This document shows, in pieces, positions 1 through 7,292 of a DNA stretch of 34,226 nucleotides. Under the pieces are notes generated by a model that was not told where the DNA came from, ran no database searches, and saw nothing but the letters and a program-made list of their open reading frames with translations. Source of the DNA: an uncultured Eubacteriales bacterium. Lineage in GTDB: Bacteria; Bacillota; Clostridia; Oscillospirales; CAG-272. The number at the start of each line of letters is the position of its first letter. Position 1 is the first letter of the stretch. The position numbers and the translations under genes are program-made. The stretch lies in NCBI GenBank assembly GCA_905201895.1, contig CAJKPX010000023.1:1-34226 (forward strand), given 5' to 3'.

Positions 1-87
1 ATGGTTGCGCCCCGAGCGCTCGTTGCCCGAGTGCTCCTTTTTTGCGCCGTCGGGTGTGTTTTGATTGTTTCGGGTGTTTTCCGACAT
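1..87 (-). CDS. Start of the gene downstream of holB (partial, possibly PSP1/RicT family)
   Basis: Reading the minus strand from an ATG at 87 gives 29 open codons to the window edge, beginning MSENTRNNQNTPDG, a hydrophilic Lys/Asn-rich stretch. An AAAGGAA ribosome binding site lies about 11 bases upstream, and the start is 47 bases past the holB stop, so the two are probably one operon. In many Bacillota the gene after holB encodes a PSP1-domain protein (RicT/YaaT). That identity is inferred only from position; no PSP1 residues are visible in this fragment. Confidence 0.5.
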   Translation of the reverse strand, partial: MSENTRNNQNTPDGAKKEHSGNERSGRNH

Positions 88-134
88 GGGATCGAATTTC
101 CTTTCTGTGCGAGTCCGATAGGGCTCGGCTATGT

Positions 135-1166
135 TTATAGTAATCCCGCGCTGACTGCAAGCGAGGTCACGGTCAGGCGAACGTTTGCATTTCGCTTGAG
201 CTGCTCCTCCGCCGTCATGATTACGTCACAAAGGCGCAGCAGCTCGGGTGTGGTAAAGCGGTAGGCGAGAGCACCTGCCTCCTCGCGGTCGGTAAAGAAG
301 CAGAGCGGTGCCGTGTCGGTTTGCTTGAGAAGCAGCAGATCGCGCAGGCAGAGCTTGACCGATGCCAGATTTGCCAGCAGCTCGTCGCGCTTTTGCCCGA
401 AGGATTGCAGCAGTCGGAGCGACTCCACGCCCGATCGCCTCTCGGCACAGAGCCGTGCGAAATCTCTTGCCTTTCTCCGCTTATCGAGGATCGGCTTCCG
501 CGTTTTGGGATCAAGCAGCTCGAGCGCCCGTCCAATGCTTCCGTCTGAGGCGGCAACAATCTCGGAGAACTCGCTCGGAGCGGTGGCACGGAGCGATGCC
601 GCATCGCCGCTGACCCGACAGAGATGCTCCTCGATCAGGTGCGGTGGGATCGGCTCGGTGCGGATCGTTGGAGCACGGCTGCGCACGGTTTCCAGCAGTG
701 TGCCCGCGTTTTCGCAAAGAAGCAGAAAGACCACGTATGGCGGCGGCTCCTCAAGCGTGAGCAGAAATGCGTTTTGCGCCTGCGATGTGAGCAGATCCGC
801 CTCCTCAAGGATATAGACCTTCACGTCTCCGTCATTCGGCGCAACGTAAACGTCACTTCGCACCTCGCGGATCACGTCAACGCCAAAGGTTGCCTTATCT
901 CCTCTGTTTTTCAAAATGACGTCGGTGGAATGTCCCTCGAGAATCTTGCGGCAGGAGAGGCAGACACCGCAGGGGAGTGGATGCGTTTCGCTTTGTTTGC
1001 TCTCACAGCAGAGCGCGGCGGCAATGAGACGGGCAAGGGTGTGCTTTCCCGTTCCGTGTGCCCCCTCGATGATGTAGGCATGCGGAAAGGTACCACTCGT
1101 GATCTCGCCCGCAAGCCGTTCGCAAAGCGCACGGTTGCCAACGATTTCGGGGAATGCATGCTTCAT
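135..1166 (-). CDS. holB: DNA polymerase III subunit delta'
   Basis: 343 residues. This is the delta' subunit of the clamp-loader complex, an AAA+ protein that helps load the beta sliding clamp at the cytoplasmic replication fork. Visible features are a Walker A-like loop GAHGTGKHT (residues 35-43), zinc-module cysteines C66, C69 and C72 with C53/C54 upstream, and a Walker B region VYILEEADLL (117-126). The segment TVRSRAPTI (about 160-168) sits where the clamp-loader SRC motif falls, with Ala in place of Cys. DnaX (tau/gamma) is the main alternative, but DnaX is longer and has a canonical P-loop. The ATG is preceded by AGGAGAGG at 6 bases spacing and by a perfect consensus promoter. Confidence 0.88.
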   Translation of the reverse strand: MKHAFPEIVGNRALCERLAGEITSGTFPHAYIIEGAHGTGKHTLARLIAAALCCESKQSETHPLPCGVCLSCRKILEGHSTDVILKNRGDKATFGVDVIREVRSDVYVAPNDGDVKVYILEEADLLTSQAQNAFLLTLEEPPPYVVFLLLCENAGTLLETVRSRAPTIRTEPIPPHLIEEHLCRVSGDAASLRATAPSEFSEIVAASDGSIGRALELLDPKTRKPILDKRRKARDFARLCAERRSGVESLRLLQSFGQKRDELLANLASVKLCLRDLLLLKQTDTAPLCFFTDREEAGALAYRFTTPELLRLCDVIMTAEEQLKRNANVRLTVTSLAVSAGLL

Positions 1167-1216
1167 CGAAATCCTCTCCTTTCCTGCCGGACAGCGGCAA
1201 TATCATACCACCTTAC

Positions 1217-1245
1217 ATTATAGCAGTTTTTTTTTGTCTTGTCAA
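1217..1245 (-). promoter_or_regulatory. Sigma-A promoter of holB
   Basis: On the minus strand a TTGACA -35 (1240-1245) and a TATAAT -10 (1217-1222) are separated by exactly 17 bases, a perfect consensus. It lies about 50 bases upstream of the holB start and diverges from the DUF1858 promoter. Confidence 0.85.
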
Positions 1246-1308
1246 GCAGTTGCATGTCCACGGAGCGCGATTTTCTCATCTTTTTTTGTAAAAAAGCGGT
1301 GTGGGTGA

Positions 1309-1337
1309 TTGACAGTCGGCGGATTTTGGGGTATAAT
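1309..1337 (+). promoter_or_regulatory. Sigma-A promoter of the DUF1858 gene
   Basis: TTGACA (1309-1314) and TATAAT (1332-1337) are separated by 17 bases, another perfect consensus. The start codon follows about 55 bases downstream of the -10 element. Confidence 0.85.
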
Positions 1338-1391
1338 ATAAAAGCAGATGAAAATGCTGACAAAACTTTTTACGGAAAGGGTGAATGTAAC

Positions 1392-1595
1392 ATGGTAGTA
1401 ACGAAGGAATCCATCATCGGTGACGTTCTGGATTACGACCGCGAAACGGCGCAGTTCTTCTTTGCCATCGGCATGCATTGCCTCGGTTGCCCCGCATCGC
1501 GCGGTGAGAGCATCGCCGATGCGTGCGCTGTTCACGGAACCGACGCAGACGAGCTGGTTGACCAGCTGAACCGTTTTCTTGCATCGAAGCAATAA
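1392..1595 (+). CDS. DUF1858 / hybrid-cluster-protein-associated redox disulfide protein
   Basis: 67 residues. The sequence around residues 24-40 contains HCLGCPASRGESIADACAVHG-like spacing: a CxxC pair followed by a conserved Ser/Glu helix and a third Cys. This matches the small DUF1858 domain (the 'hybrid cluster protein-associated redox disulfide domain'). Members are cytoplasmic and thought to act in thiol redox or electron transfer; the exact reaction is not established. The N-terminal VTKESIIGDVL is also typical of the family. The ATG at 1392 was chosen over upstream codons because GGAAAGG lies about 11 bases before it. The gene stands alone behind its own strong promoter, with no hybrid cluster protein gene in the window. 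Confidence 0.85.
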   Translation: MVVTKESIIGDVLDYDRETAQFFFAIGMHCLGCPASRGESIADACAVHGTDADELVDQLNRFLASKQ

Positions 1596-1610
1596 GTCGA
1601 TCGAATGTCG

Positions 1611-1656
1611 AGGGGGAGGGTGTTTTTCAAAAAGAAAGGCACGCGTCCCCCTTTTT
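1611..1656 (+). terminator. Possible weak terminator or attenuator after the DUF1858 gene
   Basis: AGGGGGA (1611-1617) can pair with TCCCCCT (1646-1652), followed by a short T run. The loop is long (28 bases), although a TTTTT/AAAAA pair inside it could shorten it. It sits just before trmK, so readthrough is plausible. Confidence 0.35.
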
Positions 1657-1681
1657 CGTAAAAAACAAACGAGGTGAGTGT

Positions 1682-2365
1682 ATGCAAAGCAAAATTATGC
1701 TGTCAAAGCGTCTGGGCAGCGCCGTTCCCTACGTTCGGCAGGGGGCGCGTGTGGTTGACGTTGGAACCGACCACGCCTATCTCCCGATCCACCTGGTGGA
1801 GGCGGGTATTGCACAGGCTGCGCTGGCGGCAGATATCAATCGCGGGCCGATCGAGTGCGCGCGTGCCAATATTGCCGAGGTGGGGCTTGCCGATCGGATC
1901 GACACGCTCCAAACCGACGGACTGCACGGCGTGGAGGCGTTTGTCCCCGACCACGTGATCGTGTTTGGCATGGGAGGCGAGCTGATTGAGCGGATTCTTG
2001 CAGAGGCGGAATGGATCAAAACCCCCTCCGTGCGCCTGATCCTGCAGCCGATGTCGCGTGCGGCAACTCTGCGTGCGTGGCTGATAGAGAACGGCTTTGC
2101 GATCACGGGCGAAACGCTCACCTATGAGGATAAAAAATATTACCAGACCCTCGCGGCGGAATGGTGCGGCGATCGCATCGTATACAGTGAGGTCGAGCTG
2201 GAGGTGGGGCGGCTCAATATCGAGCGGCGTCCCCCGATCTTTGAGGACTTTGTGCGGCATGAGATCTCCGTGCTTGACCGCGTGATCGCGGGCAAAAATC
2301 AGGCGCGGGCGGTTGACATAGCCGAGGAGATCATGATGAGAAAAGCATTGGAGGAATTGCTATGA
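1682..2365 (+). CDS. trmK: tRNA (adenine(22)-N(1))-methyltransferase
   Basis: 227 residues. TrmK transfers a methyl group from S-adenosylmethionine to N1 of adenine 22 in the D-loop region of certain tRNAs. The Rossmann-fold motif VVDVGTDHAYLPI (about 24-36) binds SAM, followed by an acidic ADINRGP segment, FGMGGELI (about 96-103) and LILQPMS (about 118-124), all characteristic of the family. The C-terminal third is helical, as in known TrmK proteins, and the length is normal. A GAGGTGA site precedes the ATG. The stop overlaps the next start as ATGA, so it is translationally coupled to the NIF3 gene, a pairing widely conserved in Bacillota. Confidence 0.93.
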   Translation: MQSKIMLSKRLGSAVPYVRQGARVVDVGTDHAYLPIHLVEAGIAQAALAADINRGPIECARANIAEVGLADRIDTLQTDGLHGVEAFVPDHVIVFGMGGELIERILAEAEWIKTPSVRLILQPMSRAATLRAWLIENGFAITGETLTYEDKKYYQTLAAEWCGDRIVYSEVELEVGRLNIERRPPIFEDFVRHEISVLDRVIAGKNQARAVDIAEEIMMRKALEELL

Positions 2366-3129
2366 AGGTGCGCGAGCTGTATGCGTTTTTGAATGAGAAA
2401 ATTCCGCCGTCTCTGTCCTGCTCATGGGACAATGACGGTCTGCTTTGCTGTCCCGACGAGGAGGCAGAGGTGCGCCGCGTGCTCGTGGCACTTGATATCA
2501 CCGACCGTGTGGTGAGCGAGGCGATCGAGGGGGGCTACGACGTGATCGTGGCGCATCACCCCATGATCTTCGCCCCCCTCAAGGCGGTCAACCCGAGGAG
2601 TCATATCACCAAAAAGGCGATCCGCCTTTTGCGTGCGGGGATCACGGCAATGTGCTTCCACACGCGGCTTGACGTGGTGGAGGGCGGCGTCAACGACACC
2701 CTTGCAGAGCTCTTGGGGCTTGAGAACACGGCACGCTTCGGCAACCCCGGCGAGGAGGTCGGGCGCGTGGGAGAGCTGCCGCATGAGATGACGCTTGCCG
2801 ACTTTTGTGCCCTGGTGAGGAGCAAAACCGGAGCCGAGGCGGTGCACGCCGCCGATGCGGGCAAGCCTGTGCATCGCGTGGCGGTTCTGGGCGGCAGCGG
2901 CTCGGACGACGGGTTCGCGGCGATTGCCGCAGGTGCCGACACCTTCCTCTCGGGCGAGTTCAAGCACAGTTATCTCACCGAGGCACCCGAATGTGGCATC
3001 AACCTGATTGCCGCAGGACATTTCCACACCGAAAACCCGATCTGCCAAGCGCTGGCACGCTGGATCGGGGAGGCCTATCCAACGCTCACGGTCGACCTGA
3101 CCGACAGTAACCCCGTGCGGGTTCTCTGA
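2362..3129 (+). CDS. NIF3-like (DUF34) metal-binding protein
   Basis: 255 residues, the short form of the NIF3/DUF34 family without the central insert seen in longer members. Metal-site motifs are visible: VAHHPMIF (about 64-71), CFHTRLDVVEGGVND (about 95-109) and AGHFHTE (about 219-225), whose His, Asp and Glu residues bind a dinuclear metal centre in structures of the family. The biochemical role is unsettled. Proteins of this family have been annotated as GTP cyclohydrolase I type 2, but metal handling or another hydrolase role is equally possible. It overlaps trmK by four bases, so it is cotranslated with it. Confidence 0.92.
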   Translation: MKVRELYAFLNEKIPPSLSCSWDNDGLLCCPDEEAEVRRVLVALDITDRVVSEAIEGGYDVIVAHHPMIFAPLKAVNPRSHITKKAIRLLRAGITAMCFHTRLDVVEGGVNDTLAELLGLENTARFGNPGEEVGRVGELPHEMTLADFCALVRSKTGAEAVHAADAGKPVHRVAVLGGSGSDDGFAAIAAGADTFLSGEFKHSYLTEAPECGINLIAAGHFHTENPICQALARWIGEAYPTLTVDLTDSNPVRVL

Positions 3130-3158
3130 CACATCAAACGAAAAAAGGAGAATTGACC

Positions 3159-3827
3159 ATGACCTACGTGATTTCAAATATACACGGTAACTATGCAAAA
3201 TTTCAGTCCCTGCTCTCGCAGATTTCCTTCCGCGAGCGCGACACGCTTTATCTGCTCGGCGACCTTTTGGACTACGGCGAGGAGGCAATGGAGCTGATCG
3301 CCGACGTCAGCGTGCGTCTTAATGTGTTCCCGATCGCGGGTGAGCACGATTTCCTGGCAGCACGGATGCTCAAGGGCGTTTCCAAAATGCTCAGCGGTGC
3401 CGCACCCGACCCCGAACTGCTCGGTGAAATGACCGAATGGGTGCAGGACGGCGGCCAGGCAACGCTTGATGCCTTCCGTGCGCTGGATGAGGAAGAGCGC
3501 GAGGGCGTGATCGAATATCTGGAGGAGATGACGCTCTTTGAGGAGCTCACGGTCAAGGGCGAGCGCTACGTGCTGGTCCACGCAGGCATTGCCGACTACA
3601 CCGACGGCGACGATCTCGGCGATTATCTGCCCGAGGATTTCTTCTGCGAGCCGCTCGATCCCACCCGCCGACTGATCGCCGATGCCACCGTTGTGGTGGG
3701 TCATAAGCCCACGGCAAGCGGAAAGATCGAGCGCGGAGAGGGCAGTATCTTCATCGACTGCGGCGTTGCCGAAGGCGGCAGACTTGCGTGCCTGTGCCTG
3801 GAGAGCGGCGAGGAGTTTTACGCGTGA
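3159..3827 (+). CDS. Calcineurin-like (PPP-type) metallophosphatase, divergent active site
   Basis: 222 residues. The fold is recognisable as a bacterial Ser/Thr phosphatase or ApaH-like metallophosphoesterase: SNIHGNY (6-12), LGDLLDYG (33-40), AGEHDF (60-65), LVHAGI (139-144) and VVGHKPT (179-185). Two usual metal ligands are changed. The Asp of the first D-x-H motif is Asn7, and the Asn of the G-N-H-(D/E) motif is Glu62. H9, D35, H63, H141 and H182 remain. Activity may therefore be altered or lost. The ATG at 3159 was chosen over a TTG six bases upstream because AAGGAG lies 8 bases before it. The stop overlaps the GTG start of the methyltransferase gene. Confidence 0.8.
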   Translation: MTYVISNIHGNYAKFQSLLSQISFRERDTLYLLGDLLDYGEEAMELIADVSVRLNVFPIAGEHDFLAARMLKGVSKMLSGAAPDPELLGEMTEWVQDGGQATLDAFRALDEEEREGVIEYLEEMTLFEELTVKGERYVLVHAGIADYTDGDDLGDYLPEDFFCEPLDPTRRLIADATVVVGHKPTASGKIERGEGSIFIDCGVAEGGRLACLCLESGEEFYA

Positions 3828-5215
3828 AGAAGAACGAGACCTTTGTGCTCCGCATCGAGGAGATCAACAACCTCGGGTGCGGTGTTGGACATCTGCCCGA
3901 TCCGAACGGCGGAAGAGGACAGGTGGTTTTCGTGCGTGACGCCGTGACGGGAGACCTGATCGAGGCGCGTGCCATCAAGGTAAACAAAACCTACGTGGTG
4001 GCGCGGATCGAGCGTATCCTCGAGCCCTCCTCTCTGCGCTGTGAGGACGATTGCCGCGCGAAGGGCTGCGGCGGATGCGTTTACCGTCACGTTCGGTATG
4101 AGCATGAGCTCGAGCTCAAGCGCGACTACGTGAAAAATGCCTTCCGCAAGGCAGGGCTTGAGGAGGTCGAGGTTGCCCCCGTGCGTCACACGGGGGAGCT
4201 CTCGGGCTACCGAAATAAGGCGCAGTACCCCGTTTGTCAGGGGAAGGACGGCATGGAGGCAGGCTTTTTCGCAACCGGCACGCATCGCATCGTGCCCGCC
4301 GACTCCTGCCGTCTGCAGCCCCCTGCTTTTGCCGAGATTACGCGCCTGATCTGCGATTTTTGCAACCGTCACGGCATCTCTGCCTACGATGAGGAGAGCG
4401 GACGGGGGCTTTTGCGTCATATCTATCTGCGCATCGGCGCGAAAACGGGTGAGGTGATGGTCTGCCTCGTGGTCAACGGCAAGGGACTGCCGCATGAGCG
4501 CGAGCTGGCGGAGGAGCTGACCCAACGTCACCCCGAGGTGGTAAGCGTGATGTGCAATATCAACGAGGCGAGCACGAACGTGGTGCTCGGTGACACGTAT
4601 CGACTGATTGCAGGGCGCGAATGGATCGAGGACACGCTGTGCGGGCTCTCTTTCCGTCTGTCGGCAGGGGCATTTTATCAGGTCAACCGAAATGCCTGTG
4701 AGCTGCTCTACGGCATTGCGAAGGAGCAGGCGGGGCTGACGGGCAGGGAAACGCTACTCGATCTTTATTGCGGCATCGGCACGATCGGGCTTTCGATGGC
4801 AGACCGCGCAAAAGAGGTGATCGGCATCGAGATCGTGGACGAGGCTGTGGAGAGAGCCGCAGAGAATGCCGCACGAAACGGCATCACGCATGCATCGTTT
4901 TACTGTGGGGACGCATCGGACGCGCGCCGTCTGCTTGCCAACGCCGAGGCTGCACGCGGAGCACTTGACCCCGATAACACGGTTGTGGTATTCGACCCGC
5001 CGCGAAAGGGGAGCACGCCCGAGCTGATCGCCTACGTTGCCGAGCGACGCTTTCCGCGCGTGGTCTACGTTTCCTGCAACCCCGACACGCTGGCACGCGA
5101 TTGCGTGATCTTCAAGGAGCTGGGATATCAAATTGGCGAGGTGACGCCCGTGGATATGTTTCCGAGGACAGGGCACGTCGAAAGTGTCGTTTGTCTCGAA
5201 AGGAGTCGCAAATGA
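3824..5215 (+). CDS. rlmD: 23S rRNA (uracil-C5)-methyltransferase, RlmD/RlmCD type
   Basis: 463 residues from a GTG start. Members of the TrmA/RumA family methylate C5 of specific uridines, here probably U1939 and perhaps U747 of 23S rRNA. An N-terminal TRAM-like RNA-binding domain is followed by an iron-sulfur cluster site CEDDCRAKGCGGC (about 77-89) with a fourth Cys in DSCRLQ. The catalytic half has the SAM motif LYCGIGTIGL, VVFDPPRKGS and the nucleophile region YVSCNPDTLARD. The GTG at 3824 overlaps the preceding TGA as GTGA and has AGGAG 8 bases upstream; longer starts would run well into the previous gene. Which uridine is modified cannot be told from sequence alone. Confidence 0.9.
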   Translation: MKKNETFVLRIEEINNLGCGVGHLPDPNGGRGQVVFVRDAVTGDLIEARAIKVNKTYVVARIERILEPSSLRCEDDCRAKGCGGCVYRHVRYEHELELKRDYVKNAFRKAGLEEVEVAPVRHTGELSGYRNKAQYPVCQGKDGMEAGFFATGTHRIVPADSCRLQPPAFAEITRLICDFCNRHGISAYDEESGRGLLRHIYLRIGAKTGEVMVCLVVNGKGLPHERELAEELTQRHPEVVSVMCNINEASTNVVLGDTYRLIAGREWIEDTLCGLSFRLSAGAFYQVNRNACELLYGIAKEQAGLTGRETLLDLYCGIGTIGLSMADRAKEVIGIEIVDEAVERAAENAARNGITHASFYCGDASDARRLLANAEAARGALDPDNTVVVFDPPRKGSTPELIAYVAERRFPRVVYVSCNPDTLARDCVIFKELGYQIGEVTPVDMFPRTGHVESVVCLERSRK

Positions 5216-5460
5216 AAAAAGATAAAAAGCACATAGGATTAGCACTATTAGAGGGATTAGGCGAGTTGGTATTGACTTTGCTTTCTCTTGGAATAGGAGT
5301 ATTTATTGTTGGTCTGTTCGGCGTAGATTTTGAATCGCCAAACATAAATTATGAGTTGATTATATTACTTGGTCTCGCTGTTTTCTTTGTAATCTTTGGA
5401 ATTATATGTGCTTTTGTACAATGGATCAAGAAAATATTAAGAGGAAAGCGTAATCAATAA
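5212..5460 (+). CDS. Small two-helix membrane protein, unknown function
   Basis: 82 residues with a basic N-terminus (KKDKKH), two hydrophobic helices (about 14-36 and 48-70) and a basic tail (KKILRGKRN). The start overlaps the methyltransferase stop as ATGA, with AGGAG upstream inside the methyltransferase gene. The DNA is clearly richer in A+T than the preceding genes, which suggests a different origin or relaxed selection. I do not recognise a family. The topology places both termini in the cytoplasm by the positive-inside rule. Confidence 0.65.
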   Translation: MKKDKKHIGLALLEGLGELVLTLLSLGIGVFIVGLFGVDFESPNINYELIILLGLAVFFVIFGIICAFVQWIKKILRGKRNQ

Positions 5461-5472
5461 TATACCTTTTGG
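5459..5472 (+). repeat. AATATACCTTTTGG repeat, copy 1
   Basis: First of three direct copies of an AATATACCTTTTG core. It is followed after about 8 bases by a C-run and then TTTTTGA, an arrangement shared with copy 3. It begins exactly at the stop codon of the small membrane protein gene. Confidence 0.6.
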
Positions 5473-5499
5473 CTTTACAACCCCCGTTTTTGACATAAA

Positions 5500-5512
5500 A
5501 ATATACCTTTTG
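5500..5512 (+). repeat. AATATACCTTTTG repeat, copy 2
   Basis: Second copy of the core, 41 bases after copy 1, lacking the C-run and abutting the fossil methyltransferase tail. Confidence 0.6.
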
Positions 5513-5520
5513 TACTCTTG

Positions 5521-5562
5521 ACCCACGTCGAGTCCGTCGTTTGTCTGACGAGAGAGGAGTAA
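5521..5562 (+). pseudogene. 3' remnant of a second TrmA/RlmD-family methyltransferase gene
   Basis: Read in frame this stretch gives THVESVVCLTREE then a stop. The intact methyltransferase upstream ends GHVESVVCLERSRK. The shared HVESVVCL is encoded with synonymous differences (GAA/GAG, AGT/TCC for Ser, CTC/CTG), so this is the diverged coding end of a paralogous gene, not a fresh DNA duplication. No other part of that gene remains upstream; the reading runs straight into repeat copy 2. The stop lies just before the next gene, whose ribosome binding site (AGAGGAG) is inside the remnant. Confidence 0.6.
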
Positions 5563-5566
5563 TGAT

Positions 5567-6061
5567 ATGGAAAATCTTTTATTTAGCGATGTTCCGCAAA
5601 ACGATGCCAAGGTTATGAAAAGTATGAAAGTAACACGAATTGTGTTAATTATTTTTTGTGCCATTGTTTTGCTTTTTGCGGTGCTTGGCTTGATTTTGAA
5701 AGACATTGTCATCGTGGTTGATTCGGTAATTGGAATTGTACTTTTCTTTTCTCTTTTTATAACTTGCCTGTGTATGGAACAGCAGTATTTGCTTGTTTTT
5801 ACTGATAAAATCAAGTATAAAAAGGGGCTTTTAGGAAAAGAAAAGCAGTTGACAATTGCTCCAAGTCAGTACAAAATCAAATTGAGAAGGCTAACCACCC
5901 GAGGCGGGTATACGGTTTGGCTGTTGTTCTACAACCAAAAAGGTAAAAGGGTGTTGTCATATAAACTGTGTCAACCCCTCACAGGTAAAAGAAAATATGA
6001 TTTGAGCCACATTGGTTGTAAAATTGTTGATCGCCAACAGGTGCTACAAAAAGTTAACTAA
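5567..6061 (+). CDS. Membrane protein with two helices and a C-terminal PH-like domain
   Basis: 164 residues. Two hydrophobic helices (about 22-44 and 46-68) are followed by a hydrophilic beta-rich segment (YLLVFTDKIKYKKGLLGKEK and onward). This layout is reminiscent of bacterial PH (bPH) domain membrane proteins, but I cannot assign a family. AGAGGAG lies 7 bases before the ATG. The gene is AT-rich and lies between repeat copies 2 and 3. Function is unknown. Confidence 0.7.
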   Translation: MENLLFSDVPQNDAKVMKSMKVTRIVLIIFCAIVLLFAVLGLILKDIVIVVDSVIGIVLFFSLFITCLCMEQQYLLVFTDKIKYKKGLLGKEKQLTIAPSQYKIKLRRLTTRGGYTVWLLFYNQKGKRVLSYKLCQPLTGKRKYDLSHIGCKIVDRQQVLQKVN

Positions 6062-6074
6062 ATATACCTTTTGG
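6061..6074 (+). repeat. AATATACCTTTTGG repeat, copy 3
   Basis: Third copy, starting at the last base of the preceding stop codon. As with copy 1, a C-run (about 6081-6088) and then TTTTTGA follow. Copies 1 and 3 therefore sit in the same place relative to the genes ending there. Confidence 0.6.
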
Positions 6075-6117
6075 AGTTTTCCCCCCCCATTTTTGAACAA
6101 CGAGGTGATTGGATATT

Positions 6118-6492
6118 ATGACAGACATTCAAACCATGTGGTTGATCTTGGGTGTTTTCTTCGCCGTTTTATTGGCGCTTGTTCTGACGGCGGTGATCCG
6201 CCATCGCAAGCAAGACGGCGCGAAAACTGTACCGCGCGCGGAATGGGTGGACATCGAGCCGACGGTTGTAAAAATGCACGCCAGAGTGTTGGATCGGCGT
6301 TGCTTTACTGCGTGGACGGGGACGAAAATGCCAAAGTCGGTCAAGCATTTTGTGGTGGCTTTTCAAGACGATCACGGGCAGACACATGAAATGGAGGTTC
6401 GGGAGGACCTGTATGACTGCTTTGAGATCGGGCAGATCGGAGAACTGACTCTGATCGACGGCAGAGTCGCAGGCTACGTGTTGGAGGATTGA
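6118..6492 (+). CDS. DUF2500-like single-pass membrane protein
   Basis: 124 residues. One N-terminal transmembrane helix (about 8-27) is followed by a soluble domain with HARVLDRRCF, FVVAFQDDHGQTHEMEV and IGQIGELTLIDGRVAGYV. This order (a short strand, a polar linker, a 'V-F-x-x-x-x-G' strand pair and a G-x-x-G-x-L turn) resembles the DUF2500 family, whose function is unknown. The ATG at 6118 was chosen because GAGGTG lies about 10 bases upstream; an in-frame TTG at 6109 would sit against the ribosome binding site. It is the first normal-composition gene after the AT-rich patch. Confidence 0.7.
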   Translation: MTDIQTMWLILGVFFAVLLALVLTAVIRHRKQDGAKTVPRAEWVDIEPTVVKMHARVLDRRCFTAWTGTKMPKSVKHFVVAFQDDHGQTHEMEVREDLYDCFEIGQIGELTLIDGRVAGYVLED

Positions 6493-6597
6493 GGAAAAAG
6501 GTTGCCGCGCTTGTAAACAATTTTCGTCCGAGATCCCAAACGATGCTACGCACCGGTTGATCCTCGCGGTGCTCGGATTTCGGTTGCGTTCTCCCCG

Positions 6598-6668
6598 TGT
6601 CATTCTGCGCGAGCGAAGCGAGTCGAACTGCATAGCAGCGCCGAGCGGAGCGAAGGTGGAATCTCGGG
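6598..6668. repeat. Intergenic dispersed-type repeat (TGTCATTCTG...GAATCTCGG)
   Basis: The stretch contains TGTCATTCTG, then GCGAGCGAAGCGAGTCGAA, then GAGCGGAGCGAAGG and GGAATCTCGG. Motifs of the form CATTCTGAGCG...GAATCTC are, from memory, common dispersed intergenic repeats in many bacterial genomes. It lies in the roughly 256-base gap between the DUF2500-like and SF0329-like genes; I see no gene or terminator in the rest of that gap. Confidence 0.45.
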
Positions 6669-6748
6669 GAACCCTTTGGGTCTTATACCTTCTGTCGGGT
6701 CGATTGAGTCTTACAGCGGCACGGCGAGCATATCAGGAGGAATACAAT

Positions 6749-7255
6749 ATGATTTCAGACAAGGAAAGCAGATACAAGTCCTGGAGCAATCTGAAAAAAC
6801 AGATGAACGTTCTGCTTTGCGATGTGCTCAAGGGTCAAATATCTTATTTCTACACGAGCTATCATGAGGTGCATAATGCGTATGGCAGAGCGACGATCAA
6901 TTACTGCAAAAAGGAGATCGTTGCATTTTCATGGGCGCAGATGTATGAGCAGGAAAGTGAGGTGTCCGAGCTTTGGCGCGAGGGGAAGAAGGTTTCTTAC
7001 GAGCAATTAGAGAAGGAAAGATGGATGCCCGAGTGCATTTTGTGCGAAGGGGATTTCATCAGCTCTGTGACCGTTTATCTGAAAACCGACGTTCTTTCCG
7101 CGCTACACTCCGATAACTATATTTTGCGTGTGTTCGCGTATATGGACAGGCGTGTTGGAAAAAGAACGCTGATCAAAATTAAGGATAACGTAGAAGCGTT
7201 GCCCGAATGGGTCAAACAGTTTTATCGCATTCGGTGCGAGGCGGAAGGGCTTTGA
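6749..7255 (+). CDS. SF0329-like conserved protein, unknown function
   Basis: 168 residues, soluble, no signal peptide. The N-terminal YKSWSNLKKQMNVLLCDVLKG, the central FISSVTVYLKTDVLSALHSDN and the C-terminal MDRRVGKRTL match what I recall of the SF0329 family of small conserved bacterial proteins (pattern W-x-x-L-K-x-Q ... L/M-D-R-R-x-G-K-R). No biochemical role is known to me. The ATG at 6749 has a perfect AGGAGG 8 bases upstream. An open frame extends upstream into the intergenic repeat, but that extension is unlikely to be coding. Confidence 0.7.
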   Translation: MISDKESRYKSWSNLKKQMNVLLCDVLKGQISYFYTSYHEVHNAYGRATINYCKKEIVAFSWAQMYEQESEVSELWREGKKVSYEQLEKERWMPECILCEGDFISSVTVYLKTDVLSALHSDNYILRVFAYMDRRVGKRTLIKIKDNVEALPEWVKQFYRIRCEAEGL

Positions 7256-7292
7256 AGCATATCTTTTAATCTACCCGAAAGGAAGAAACAAC

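Noticed and set aside
1..264. 87-codon plus-strand frame at the window start
   Set aside because: It overlaps the holB 3' end and the start of the next minus-strand gene, both better supported.
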